Below are positions 1-9,570 of a stretch of DNA of 64,000 nt, piece by piece; positions within the stretch are counted from its first letter, which is position 1; every line of letters begins with the position of its first letter. The stretch covers positions 27,625,101-27,689,100 of the forward strand of contig CM044956.1 in the NCBI GenBank assembly GCA_024516035.1. Reading direction: 5' to 3'. The position numbers and the translations under genes were made by a program. The stretch is from Bactericera cockerelli (lineage: Eukaryota; Arthropoda; Insecta; Hemiptera; Triozidae). The notes under the pieces were generated by a model. The model was not told the origin of the DNA. It ran no database searches and saw only the letters and a program-made list of their open reading frames with translations.

Positions 1-235
1 TGGGACTTTATGGACACCCTGTATTTTTTACTACAGACCTTATTATCCACATCATAAAATAGAACAAATCTAATTAATATTCATTAATCGTATTACTTTC
101 GAGATTTTCTTTTTTCCAGATAACTCGATATTTTTTTTCAGTTAAAACTTTCAACAACTGGTCGTCCAGCTGGTTGACAAAACCGACCAGAAACTAACAG
201 AAAAAGAATAAGTCGAGTTATAGCCTAGTGTTGCT
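1..235. repeat. Fragment of a long-hairpin (TACAGGG-type) element
   Basis: Bases 1-26 match the right end of the hairpin elements that close with ...gactttatggacaccctgta. Bases 130-235 match their central segment (gaccagaaactaac, gtcgagttata). The element is cut by the window edge. Confidence 0.55.
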
Positions 236-264
236 GGCGCAAAAATAGCGAAATAAATGCAAGT

Positions 265-1460
265 TTTGGTGTAGTTTTGATTTTTTGTACTTTAGTATAT
301 TTTGAGCTACTGAACACGAATCCGAGGTTTGAAAACAAAAAAAAATTTTACAGGCAAAAAATCGGACTAGTTTTTCTACAATATCTCCGAAACTATGTAT
401 TTAACGCTAACACTTGTTCTATACAAAGTTGTTCACAACTAAATTCCCTACATTTTATGTTTTACAAGAAAAATTGTGCAACCATCCTTTGAGCTTTGAG
501 GGTGCCCTCAAAATGCAAAAATGGTGAATTTTTGAAATTTTACTTCAAAATAACCCTCCTGACAATATTTTTGGTAGTCAAAGACGACATTGATGGCTTA
601 CAGGTGAGAGTTTGTGACTTTTTCAGCCTTTAAGAAGGACCTTTGCAGACTTTTGGAACGACCGTCATAGGGATCACAGTCACCTGTGTCTATCTAGGAC
701 CCTGGTTTTAAAACAAAAAGTTTTGGTGTAGTTGTGATTTTTGGTAATATAGTGTACTAGCGGGCTGTCGCCCGCTTTGCGGGCCGAGGCATGGCCGTGA
801 AAGCAAAAAATCCTTTTTCGCCAATGGCAGGTGTTGTAGTGGGAATTTCGAAAAATCCCGTCTTATTGCACATCTAGACTATAAGACAAAGCTACATACC
901 AAATTTCAGCTTCCTAGGACTTACGGTTTGGGCTGTAGAGCGATGATCAGTCAGTGGTCAGTGACTTTGACATTTATATATTAAGATTTATAGCTGCAAA
1001 GAATGGATCTAACGTTTGCCAACAAAAAAATTGCCGTCATTTTCTTTTAGCAGGCAAAAAACGGCCTGAATGCAGCTTTTTTCATTTTCTAACAATATCT
1101 CCGAAACTATGCATTTTAAAGCAACATTAATTGAATTCAAAGTTCAACATAACTAAATTTCCTACATTTTATGTTCAAAAACTTTTTTTGTGCAACCAAC
1201 CTTTGAGCTTTGAGGGCGTCCTCAAAGCTCAGGCAAAAAATCAAAAGCGGGCAAATTTTGGACTTTTTGAATTTTTACCTCGACATAACCTTCTTGGCAG
1301 TGTGAATGATGTTATTGATGGTTTAGTTTAGACTTTAAAGGTCCTTTAGAAGCTAAATTTTCTGACCTCGATCAGGATCACTTGCATCAATCTAGAGGAC
1401 CCTTCGTTGTTTTAAAACAATGTTGTGGTTTTCATTTTTGGTACAATAGAGTATTTGGAC
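265..1460. repeat. Two diverged direct copies of an unclassified repeat, separated by a mini-Helitron
   Basis: Segments at about 265-750 and 1,010-1,460 share stretches such as aatatctccgaaactatg, cctacattttatgtt and cctttgagctttgagggcg in the same order and orientation. A mini-Helitron (757-986) lies between them. Short open frames here are chance frames. Confidence 0.6.
757..986 (-). mobile_element. Mini-Helitron, non-autonomous (copy 1)
   Basis: Read on the minus strand, the element begins TCTTAATATATAAATGTC. It ends with a GCCCGC-AAA-GCGGGC hairpin nine bases before a terminal CTAG. It is flanked by A and T, as expected for Helitron insertion into AT. It is about 230 bp and has near-identical relatives at 11,701-11,932 and 50,422-50,656. 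Confidence 0.8.
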
Positions 1461-2069
1461 TGCTGAGTCCCGAATATTATGTTTACAAAAAAATAAACTG
1501 ACGGCAATCAAATTTACCGGACTCAGTCTGTACGAATAACTCTTTAGCACTTACATCATTGGCCTTTGAGGGGCACACCCACCCAATTGTACCCCATTTT
1601 CTACTATTCTTTCAAATTTCATCCAAAGTAAGTAATGTGGGTTTTACCGGTTCCACTGGGTGAGGTCGATGTGAGATAAATTGATTCTAATTATTACGGT
1701 GCTGGGTATTGCACCAGGTAGAATACACGGTTAGGTACTTCTTTTTTATGAGTTTTTTTTTGTCAACTAAGGGGGCGGGTTCCATTCCCTTTCTTGAGAG
1801 CAATATCTTGAGAGCTCGGGGTTTAGGTATTCAATATATCAGAAATAATAATTATGCTATATTTTAATATACAGGGTGGACCAAAAACACGTTTACACCC
1901 CTTAATGGTAGATTACTGACGACATTTCCAGCCCGGATCTGCAATCCGTTTTTTCAGATTCCCCTTCGTAACTGCACAAAGTGATTTTTTGCAACTTTCC
2001 GAAAAAATTTCCAGAAAAAAAAACTTTCAACTTTCCAGTTTAGAAAAATTCAAATGATAGTTTTCGTGC

Positions 2070-2155
2070 CAACCAGGTTGTCAGTGGTGTTAGCTAGATG
2101 TGGTAGTGCTAAGAGTGTTAGTCGCATGACCGAGGTTCAATTCTCGGCGGTCAAT
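2070..2155 (+). repeat. tRNA-like SINE fragment
   Basis: The stretch gtggtagtgctaagag resembles an A box and gaggttcaattctcgg a B box with its T-arm stem. No clean acceptor stem or CCA context was found, so it is a SINE head remnant rather than a tRNA gene. Confidence 0.5.
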
Positions 2156-2248
2156 ATTATTTTAATTATCAAAAAAATCTGACCTGTTGTAACACCTACA
2201 ACTTGTGGTATTTTTGGGGGTAATACCATCTGTAAATTGAGTTATAAC

Positions 2249-2791
2249 TAGGGTGACCATACGTCCCGCTTTCGGCGGGACGGTCCCGCTTTGGAGCCGT
2301 TCGTCCCGCTGTCCCGAGCGATCTCTTCGGGACGCTAAAATGTCCCGCTTTTGACCAAAATCATTAAAATGTACTTTCCTTACCTTATTATAAAGAAATA
2401 TTTTATAATTACCTAACGAAGATCGAGCATACTTCGTAAGCTAGTATTTTTTCTTTTTTTTTCAATGTAGGTCCAGACACACAGAGCGCAATTTCGTCTA
2501 TTAATTTTTGTGGTAGGTACCAGTGCACCGCCAGAAGCGCCGCCAAAAAGCGTACTTTTTGAACGTTATGAAAAAACTAACAAAAAAAAAATGGTTTTTT
2601 TTCTTCTTATTTTTTCTTTAAAAATTTCAAATCTCATTAATCCCATTTTTACCTACATGCTGATACTGAGTGACTGGGTCGCTATAGCTATAGACAATGC
2701 CTCTACAGCTACTCTATACCCCCCCCCCCCCCTCCGTAACGCGAAAACGGGCCGCGTCCCGCTTTGGCTTCAAAAAAATCTGGTCACCCTA
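2249..2791. mobile_element. hAT-type MITE with 8-bp target duplication
   Basis: The TIRs are TAGGGTGACCA and TGGTCACCCTA. A perfect 8-bp duplication gttataac lies at 2,241-2,248 and 2,792-2,799, which is diagnostic of hAT insertion. The ends are rich in repeated gtcccgct motifs. It is 543 bp with no transposase. Confidence 0.85.
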
Positions 2792-3177
2792 GTTATAACA
2801 GATACTATTGGTATCACAATACACATAATTATTATTCATGTAAGCCCCTGAGAGACTGCCTTGATAATGTAAGGATGGTTTTTCTTATGCTTCCCTAAGA
2901 GAAAAAAACTGGCGAATTTTCCTAACGAAAATAGAGTTTATAAAATAAAGCCAGGTAAATATGTAGGTAGGTTCTTCTATCATAAACAATACTAATTAAA
3001 TAACAAATATTTACCGATTACCAACTCTTAATAGAAATCTTAAAAAAAAGAAGATAATATTTTGTAAAATGAATAAACTTTTGCAGTCTTTATTATGTTT
3101 TATACTATTTTGGTATAAACAAAAAGGTATTTAAAAAAACATTTTGTGTTAGTATGTTCAATGTGAAACGATTAGAG

Positions 3178-3252
3178 GCGCACGATTATCTCAGTGGTAA
3201 GCTAGTCACTTGCCATGCGGAAGATGCCACCCGGGTCCGAACGCTAGAGCCA
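3178..3252 (+). repeat. tRNA-Gly-like SINE head
   Basis: The order atctcagtggtaag (A box), cttgccatgcgg (GCC anticodon arm) and cccgggtccgaacg (B box) resembles tRNA-Gly(GCC). Mismatched stems rule out a functional tRNA. Confidence 0.55.
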
Positions 3253-3291
3253 GCAAAAAATTCATGACTGCAAAATAAAGAAGACTGTTGT

Positions 3292-4013
3292 CATTTTACT
3301 TCCGAGAAATTTCTGAGATTAGAAATCGGAAGTATTGTGTTCGTTTTTGTAAAAAAAATATTTTTTTGCTCCGATTTCAATTTCTGGACGTTTCATAACC
3401 TACTGAGTAAATTTGGTTTTGTGTCCGTCTGTCGGTCTGTCTGTTAAAACGATTCCTTCTAACGCGCAAATCTCGGAAACTACTCGACCGATTTTGATGA
3501 AATTTTCCACACATCTAGGAGACATTCTGTAGATGGTCCCATTTTAAATTCATCGAATTCATACCAGCGGTTCTGGGTGAAAGAGACTAACTTTTTACTT
3601 AAACGCTTATAACTCGTGAACGGTACACCCGATTTTGATGAAATTTTGTAAGAGTATGCATATTATTGTTTTACATAGGTTATAAATTTGCAATTATATG
3701 CGTATTAGCTTTTTACTTAGTGCATTTTTAATTATTTTTTAAATTAATTATAATTTGACTCTGATATTTAAGAAAATCCGAAATTTTGGACAAAAAAGTA
3801 AAAAAATAAGGACCACGACTTTCCGATACAGAATTTTTTGTGGAACTTCGAATGTAGAAAAAACAATATTCTACCATATAAAACAAATTTGAAGAAAATC
3901 GGTTGAGCCGTTTTGGCGATACAAGTAATTTTCTATAAAAAATCTCAAAATTGGCACGTGTTTACAATGTGAAGCAATCACGAGGAAGTATTGTGTCCAT
4001 AATCGGCAGTGTT
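3292..4013 (+). repeat. Dispersed repeat family A, fullest copy
   Basis: The element begins near acttccgagaaatttctgag and ends near acgaggaagtattgtgtcc...ggcagtgtt. Recognisable internal blocks are gtccgtctgtcggtctgtc, cgattttgatgaaatttt and aagaaaatcggttgagccg. Relatives lie at about 5,769-5,925, 13,296-13,556, 19,420-19,590, 43,580-43,693, 45,985-46,347, 49,138-49,995, 52,590-52,942, 59,600-59,660, 60,640-61,025, 62,500-62,650 and 63,820-64,000. No protein or clear TIR is visible, so the class is unknown. Confidence 0.75.
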
Positions 4014-4257
4014 TTTTATTTAGCCATAGTACACACTATGTATTCTCCTCACACAAGTTTTTGAAACCAATGGTGACTTTAGTACCTTAGTTCTAACTCA
4101 GAACTGTGGAGTGGAGTTATTAATAGCTTTGCAGAGATAGTAAATTTGTCCGTAATCTGCTGTTTTTGGCATTGGGGTGCCATTGTGTTTTGATTAGTAA
4201 GCTTTTATTGGGAGCCAAGCGTTCTTACCTACGAGCTAATATTTCTCACATCCTCAT

Positions 4258-4372
4258 TCGCCTTTCTCTCCCTCTACCTTCTTGTCTCTCTCTCTCTCTC
4301 TCCCTCCCTCTATCCTTCTATCTCTCTCTCTTTCTCTCTCTCTCCCTCTCCCTCCCTCCCTTCTCAATTCCC
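4258..4372. repeat. CT-rich low-complexity tract
   Basis: An imperfect (CT)n/(CCCT)n tract. Serine/leucine- and arginine-rich open frames over it are artefacts. Confidence 0.9.
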
Positions 4373-4783
4373 TCAGAGGAACTGGCGTCAACCTTCCTGA
4401 ATGCAAAGGTTGAACCTCCTCATCATGTTCCGTCAAATATTGCGGAAGATTTCAGGTTTTTCTGTCAGGTCATCGAATGCCAACAGGATTCTTGCTACCA
4501 GATTCTGCTACTCTTGCGTCTCCACTGGTATTTCGTAAACTATGTTTTTCACGTGATCCCAAATGTTCCTGTTGGCAGCTCCATATGCTAAATGCATATC
4601 TGCCATTTCAGCATCCGAATAATAATAATTATGTACTTAAAAACTCAAGAAGTTAAAAGATAATATTTCACAGAATGCAGAAAAATATGTTTGAAAACTA
4701 TCAAACAATCATTCATTTGACTGGCTTTTAATTAATTCCAAGGAAAATAATTATCAGACATAACTTCCCAATTACTCTTAGAG

Positions 4784-5050
4784 AGATGCCAGCGTCGATG
4801 GCATGTTGAATACACCGGTTCCCTTCAGAACACCGAAGTTAAGCGACATCCAGCGAGGTTAAGACTTGGATGGGTGACCATTCAAATTCTAATTCTCGTG
4901 ACGCTGGCTTTTCCCGGCCCCACTCAGGCTGGGTGAGGTCAATGTGAGTAGCAGGTTTGTGAGTTTCCTGCGAATGGAGGGTAAAACCCCCGTCGTGATA
5001 TGACCATGGCAGTTGAAAGCGACGTTAAACCCCACTTAAAAAAAAAAAAA
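4784..5050 (+). mobile_element. 5S rRNA-derived SINE, copy 1
   Basis: The first 125 or so bases read like 5S rRNA: gttgaatacaccggttccc, caccgaagttaagcg and gacttggatgggtgacc, closing with gacgctggc. Box A and box C of the internal 5S promoter are therefore partly kept. A body follows (ccccactcaggctgggtgaggtcaatgtg) and then a poly(A) tail. A 10-bp duplication actcttagag lies at 4,774-4,783 and 5,051-5,060. This is a retroposed SINE, not a 5S gene. Confidence 0.85.
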
Positions 5051-5763
5051 ACTCTTAGAGTACAAGACGACCCTACACGGTCAACACTTTTAAGATTTTG
5101 AACATCATTTTTTGAGACTTACCTGGTTCGTTTTCCCAGAAAATCACGTGATAAAAAATCGTAAAATATTTTTTTATCATCCTTGTATTGGCCGCCAACT
5201 TTTAACAAACTTGCTAGTGTCTGTGCCAAAATTTGTTCGGGCAAATCTTGAGTGTTTCAAAGTGTAAAAAACTTACATGAGAATTTTTTTCTATTCAGGT
5301 GTAAAAAAAATGGCAAACCAAAACGTAAAAAACAAAGTAGTGTAGCTAGAAACATCGAAATTTTTTTGGCTTTCTGCAGAATTGTTCAGAATCAACTCAT
5401 CTTAAACAGGAACAAAGCACTGACCTAAAGAATAAGCCAAAGTCGGACTTTTTGGAAAGTTGCAAAAAATAACTTTGTGCAGTTACAAAAGCAAATCCGA
5501 AAGAACAGATTGCAGATCCGGGCTGGAAATGTCGTCAGTAATCTACCATTAACGTTTTTTTGGTCCACCTTGTATAAGCAATATAGTCTACGGCTGTAGA
5601 AGCAGCCATAACGGTAAAGAAATCTGACTAGTGTCCTTGGACCCTGCGTTGAATAAATCATACTACTGCAAATAGTCATCAGAGTCATGGCCGAAATTGT
5701 GGACTGCCTGGAACAAGGATAATTCTCAGAATTGTTCACCTTGGCTTAAAATTAGACACCCTG

Positions 5764-5817
5764 TATAATTTGAAGAAGATCAGTTAAGCTGTTTTAACTG
5801 ATCTTCTTCAAATTATA
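5764..5817. repeat. Perfect short palindrome, 24-bp arms
   Basis: The arms 5,764-5,787 and 5,794-5,817 are exact reverse complements around a 6-base loop. It sits where a TACAGGG-type end meets a family-A fragment. Confidence 0.85.
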
Positions 5818-6122
5818 GAGATACAAGTGATTTAGTATAAAATCTCAAAATTGCCTCGTGTATTTATGTATAATGTGAAACAATCACGAGGAAGTATTAT
5901 GTTTATATTTGGCAGTGTATATTATAAGCGTGTAATTAATTGAATTTTCTTGAAAATTGTTGAACACATGTTTTTCCATTTGAAAGAACTCAATTGTCAT
6001 GTCTTTTTCATACCATTAGCATTACGAGTTAAGGTGTTAACTTTTTTGAGTGAGAATTATCCTTGTTCCAGTAAAATCTGTAATAAATAAATTCAATGAC
6101 TCTTTTTGATAAAAAAAAAAAA

Positions 6123-6201
6123 AAAACAGGTCCGGAGTAACTTTAATTTAATGTGAAAAATGCTAAAACCCGCGTTCAGCCCTAGTCTCCGGACCTGTTT
6201 A
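6123..6201. repeat. Small inverted repeat after an A-tract
   Basis: aaacaggtccggag at the left and ctccggacctgttt at the right form 14-bp arms around about 50 bases. The left arm directly follows a run of A. It may be a truncated element; no class is assigned. Confidence 0.6.
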
Positions 6202-6530
6202 CAAGATATCTGAAATTTAGATTGAACTCTTTGCATTTATTAATCATAAATTTTATTCGAAAAACGATAGTTTTACATTTGTTTAACAAAAGTTGACCCT
6301 TTGACACCTCCCTTGGTAAAGCTAATGGTGTCAAAAAGACATGAAATTTTAATTATTTCAAACGAAAAAACATGTTTTCAACAATTTTTTCAAAATATAC
6401 AATTAATTTCTCGTAAAAATGTTACTGAATTCTCTGCTATAAAATGTAGGATTTCTCCAATTAAAAATCTCAATCTTGTCTTAAAATACTTTTGATGTCA
6501 AATACTTTTTAGAAATGTATTACAATTTTT

Positions 6531-6536
6531 TTTATT
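6531..6536 (-). promoter_or_regulatory. Candidate poly(A) signal for the collagen gene
   Basis: AATAAA is present on the minus strand about 196 nt beyond the stop codon, in AT-rich sequence with a T-rich downstream stretch. It is the nearest canonical hexamer I found after the stop. Confidence 0.55.
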
Positions 6537-6731
6537 ATTGTTATTGTTTACAAGTTCTAATCTGGTTTAAAAAAAGTCTTACATTTACAAGATTTTTTTC
6601 ATGTTTTTGATTTTTTATCTGTTCTTAAAATCTTGAAAGAAAATCTTTGGTAAATGACACAAATAATACTCTCAGCTGACCATTACTGGAGGTAGCATTC
6701 ATCTCATGTGTAGCACGACAGGCTGTACTAA

Positions 6732-8579
6732 TTAACTTCTGAGCTTGTTCCTGGTTCCATTGCCCCTCCTGCTGTACTTAGGCCTGTAGCTATACACGTC
6801 TGGCACACTATACTGAGCTCTCGCACTCAGCGGATCATAGTACGTCCGGTTGTATCTCTGATCATAGTTTGATACTTGCGGTTTTCGGTACTCGTGCGGA
6901 CTATAGCCGGCTCGGCTAATGGTTTGTTCAGGACTAGGTCGACTAGCCTCATAGTTGGTTCTGTTGGTTTCCGTGCCGGATCCAAAAGCTTCACTGCTTG
7001 AACCCGCAGTGGCTGCGTTAGACTCAGAACCAGATCTACTAGGGTCATATCCGGCTCGATTAGCTTCGTTACTTAATCTGAAAGGATCATATTGAGTTCT
7101 ACTCGCATCTAAGCCGGCTCTATTTGTATCATAATTAGAGCTACTTTGATCAGTGAAATTCCTGGTGGAATCATATTCAGCTCTACTTTGATCATAGCCT
7201 GGTCTACTTGAATCACTGCCGCTTCTATTAGGATCATATCCTGGACTACCTGATCTATTTTCACCTGTGGGAATCCTATTTGCATCATATTCTTGTCTAC
7301 TTGCGTCATATCCTGGTCTATTTATATCGTATCCAAGTCTATTTGGATCATAATCTGGTCTACCTGAATCACTGCCAGCTCTATTGGGATCATAACCGGA
7401 TCTACCCTCATTATAATCAGGTCTTCTAGGATCATACTCTGGTCTACTTGGATCATTACCAGGTCTACTTGCATCATATTCTGATCTACTTTCATTATAA
7501 CCTTGTCTGCTTGGATCATATCGTTGGCTACTTCCGTCGTATTCTGGTCTATTTGCATCATAGTCTGATCTACTTTCATTAAATCCTTGTCTACTTGGAT
7601 TATATCCAGGTCTACTTGCATCATAACCTGGTCTATTTGGATCACTACCGCCTCTGTTAGGATCATAACTAGATCTACTTGAATCATATCCAAGTCTATT
7701 AGCGTCATAGCCTGATCTACTCTCATTATAATTGGGTCTTCTAGGATCATATTCTGGTCTACTTGCATCATATCCTGGTCTACTTGCATCGTACCCTGGT
7801 CTACTTGCGTCATATCCTGGTCTACTTGCATCATACCCTGGTCTACTTGCATCATATCCTGGTCTACTTGCATCATATCCTGGTCTACTTGCGTCATATC
7901 CTGGTCTACTTGGATCATAACCTGGTCTCCTTGGATCATATCCTGGTCTACTTGCATCATATCCTGGTCTACTTGCGTCATATCCTGGTCTACTTGGATC
8001 GTATCCTGGTCTACTTGCGTCATATCCTGGTCTACTTGGATCGTATCCTGGTCTACTTGCGTCATATCCTGGTCTACTTGCGTCATATCCTGGTCTACTT
8101 GGATCGTATCCTGGTCTACTTGCGTCATATCCTGGTCTACTTGGATCGTATCCTGGTCTACTTGCATCATATCCTGGTCTACTCTCATTATATTCAGGTC
8201 TCTTAGGTTCATATCCCGATCGACTGTCGTCATATCCGGCTCTATTAGCACCTAGCCCGGAGCGGGATGGAGCAGTGTCCCCTCTGCTGGGGTCCCAAGG
8301 GGTAGGCTGGGGTCTGGTCTTGGACTGGGTGCGGCGAACACAGACGGAGCATCGGGAGATGCGAGTCTTGAGCTGACCAGCCTTCAGGGTCTGAGGTCGC
8401 GGTCTCCGCCACTGGTCCCGGTCGTCTATTGTGGCGAGCCAGAAGGAGGAAGCAGACGCGTAGTAGTTGCAGTGGCCCACCCCGTGGCACTGGATGAAGG
8501 GGGTGGGGCGGAACTCCTGGAGGCAGGAGCCGGGACTCACCAGGGACTGGCCACCTCCGTCTGAGCCAGAGTCCGTGTG
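6732..8579 (-). CDS. Collagen IV exon V30: second NC1 subdomain plus a 530-residue heptad-repeat tail
   Basis: This terminal exon has 615 codons and a TAA stop. The first 85 complete NC1: HTDSGSDGGGQSL, GSCLQEF, IQCHGVGHCNYY, TLKAGQL (the lysine equivalent to the sulfilimine-bonded hydroxylysine) and ISRCSVCVRRTQ. With V27-V29 this gives all 12 NC1 cysteines. Ordinary chains end within a few residues of this point. Here the frame continues for about 530 residues (coding 6,735-8,324). A basic/proline linker holding SRGD is followed by about 56 heptads of the GYDxSRP type, then a degenerate, Tyr-rich end (YDQRYNRTYYDP, YSYRPKYSRRGNGTRNKLRS). The tail has no cysteine and no obvious membrane segment. 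The open frame and the unbroken heptad register argue that it is translated; transcript evidence is lacking. Confidence 0.9.
   Translation of the reverse strand, partial: HTDSGSDGGGQSLVSPGSCLQEFRPTPFIQCHGVGHCNYYASASSFWLATIDDRDQWRRPRPQTLKAGQLKTRISRCSVCVRRTQSKTRPQPTPWDPSRGDTAPSRSGLGANRAGYDDSRSGYEPKRPEYNESRPGYDASRPGYDPSRPGYDASRPGYDPSRPGYDASRPGYDASRPGYDPSRPGYDASRPGYDPSRPGYDASRPGYDASRPGYDPRRPGYDPSRPGYDASRPGYDASRPGYDASRPGYDASRPGYDASRPGYDASRPGYDASRPEYDPRRPNYNESRSGYDANRLGYDSSRSSYDPNRGGSDPNRPGYDASRPGYNPSRQGFNESRSDYDANRPEYDGSSQRYDPSRQGYNESRSEYDASRPGNDPSRPEYDPRRPDYNEGRSGYDPNRAGSDSGRPDYDPNRLGYDINRPGYDASRQEYDANRIPTGENRSGSPGYDPNRSGSDSSRPGYDQSRAEYDSTRNFTDQSSSNYDTNRAGLDASRTQYDPFRLSNEANRAGYDPSRSGSESNAATAGSSSEAFGSGTETNRTNYEASRPSPEQTISRAGYSPHEYRKPQVSNYDQRYNRTYYDPLSARAQYSVPDVYSYRPKYSRRGNGTRNKLRS
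7032..8237 (-). repeat. In-frame 21-bp tandem array encoding about 56 GYDxSRP heptads
   Basis: The unit is 21 bp (7 codons), with consensus Gly-Tyr-Asp-Ala/Pro-Ser-Arg-Pro. Units 4-23 after NC1 (7,755-8,174) are nearly identical at the DNA level and alternate mainly between Ala and Pro versions. Units further from NC1 drift (EYDPRRP, NYNESRS, GSDSGRP) but keep the seven-residue register. One 10-residue irregular segment lies at 7,242-7,271. Each unit contributes about one Tyr, one Asp and one Arg, giving a hydrophilic, aromatic, near charge-neutral polymer. The homogeneous block suggests recent unequal exchange and likely length variation. Confidence 0.95.
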
Positions 8580-8851
8580 CTGTGAATAGGGCCAAATTAT
8601 AAAATAAAATTACTACTAAAATACTAAAATAAAAGGTAGAACTTCCCTCACGTCAGACTGATACACCTTATTTATTCGGCCCAAAAAGGAGTAAAGATAG
8701 AATGGAAGGGTTCCGGACCCGCGGATCCGTACACTGGAACCTTAACCAGTTAACCATGCTGGTGCCAAGTTGTGGGACATTTATGTCGAAAACACGTCCA
8801 TTTTCAAGACAGTAGTGTGAATTTAAAATAAAATATGGGAATCTTATTTAC

Positions 8852-8966
8852 CATGAGGAAACTATAGCCGGTCCATAGTTCATCCCAGCCATTGGGACAC
8901 GTAGGTATGGTAACGGACTGAGAGTGAACAGCTATCACCCGAGTAGTGGCCTCACAGACGTTGCAT
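8852..8966 (-). CDS. Collagen IV exon V29: NC1 subdomain junction
   Basis: It starts in phase 2 and completes [19 protein letters not shown]. It then begins the second C4 repeat with [19 protein letters not shown] and ends in phase 0 at gtaaat. The VIAVHSQ and CPNGW motifs are diagnostic of the second NC1 half. It is too short to appear as a long open frame by itself. Confidence 0.95.
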
Positions 8967-9328
8967 CTGCAATGGTAAGTACAATAAAAAGAAATCTATT
9001 AATTGATTTATTTCCCAGCCTTTTTATCATTCCCCACGTTGAGATCGTTAATCTAATTCGTTTTCAATGCTCTTTGAAAAGTTTAACCTCATTTATCAAA
9101 GCACAATACTGTCATAATTCTAACTAAAAAACTAGTAATGTATTCTCGATAATTTCAGCAACAACAAAATAAGATGCTCCTAATTCGAAATGAGTCGTTC
9201 ATTTATTTATTAAAGTAGGACATAACTATGTACCTACCTATTAATAAATGACGTGAAAAAATGGTATTATTTTTTTTCTTTATAACAATCTTTAGAACCT
9301 TTTTAGTACAATACTTTCAAACCATTAC

Positions 9329-9506
9329 CTGGAAATGTACTTCTTGAGTTGATCGGACGGGATGGGTGACATACTCATGGGCATGGGTTCAGAGGAGCTG
9401 AGCCAGTAGGAGTTGTCACTACGGGCCGCATAGTCGCAGGTCTGGGTGATGGAGCAGAACAGGAAAGGCATGACTGAGAAGCGGGGGAGACAGCTGCCCG
9501 GGGCTC
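9329..9506 (-). CDS. Collagen IV exon V28: first NC1 subdomain
   Basis: It starts in phase 1 with GAPGSCLPRFSVMPFLFCSI and reaches DQLKKYISR at gtaatg (phase 2). Cysteines of the first C4 repeat (GSC, LFC, QTC) are in place. The methionine-rich EPMPMSMSPI segment corresponds to the region holding the methionine used in the peroxidasin-made sulfilimine crosslink. It joins V27 as QDLG-APGSC. Confidence 0.96.
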
Positions 9507-9570
9507 CTGTCAAGTTAGGAGGTATTATTATTATTATTATTAAACATGTTGGATCAAGTTTTATTTACAA

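Larger units (their letters stand above)
1870..5574. mobile_element. TACAGGG-type TIR element, 3.7 kb, carrying nested insertions
   Basis: The left end TACAGGGTGGACC and right end GGTCCACCTTGTA are flanked by TA on both sides. The matching inverted arms extend inward roughly 130 bp, through the shared gcagatccgggctgg segment. No transposase frame was seen. The interior is filled with a tRNA-like SINE fragment, a hAT MITE, a family-A repeat, CT-rich DNA and a 5S-derived SINE. The two ends could also be independent solo arms. Confidence 0.6.

Noticed and set aside
4166..4591. Ser/Leu-rich plus-strand frame and Arg/Glu-rich minus-strand frame
   Set aside because: Both come from a CT-rich low-complexity tract inside a transposon nest.
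4784..4910. 5S rRNA gene
   Set aside because: It carries a SINE body, a poly(A) tail and a target duplication, and the sequence differs from 5S at many positions.
5425..5739. Minus-strand 104-residue frame
   Set aside because: Half of it lies in the inverted end of a TACAGGG-type element and no domain is recognisable.
7322..8251. Alternative open frames over the heptad array (QVDQDM repeats on the minus strand, HHILVYL repeats on the plus strand)
   Set aside because: Any 21-bp tandem array stays open in several frames. Only the GYDxSRP frame continues from NC1 and ends in a plausible C terminus.
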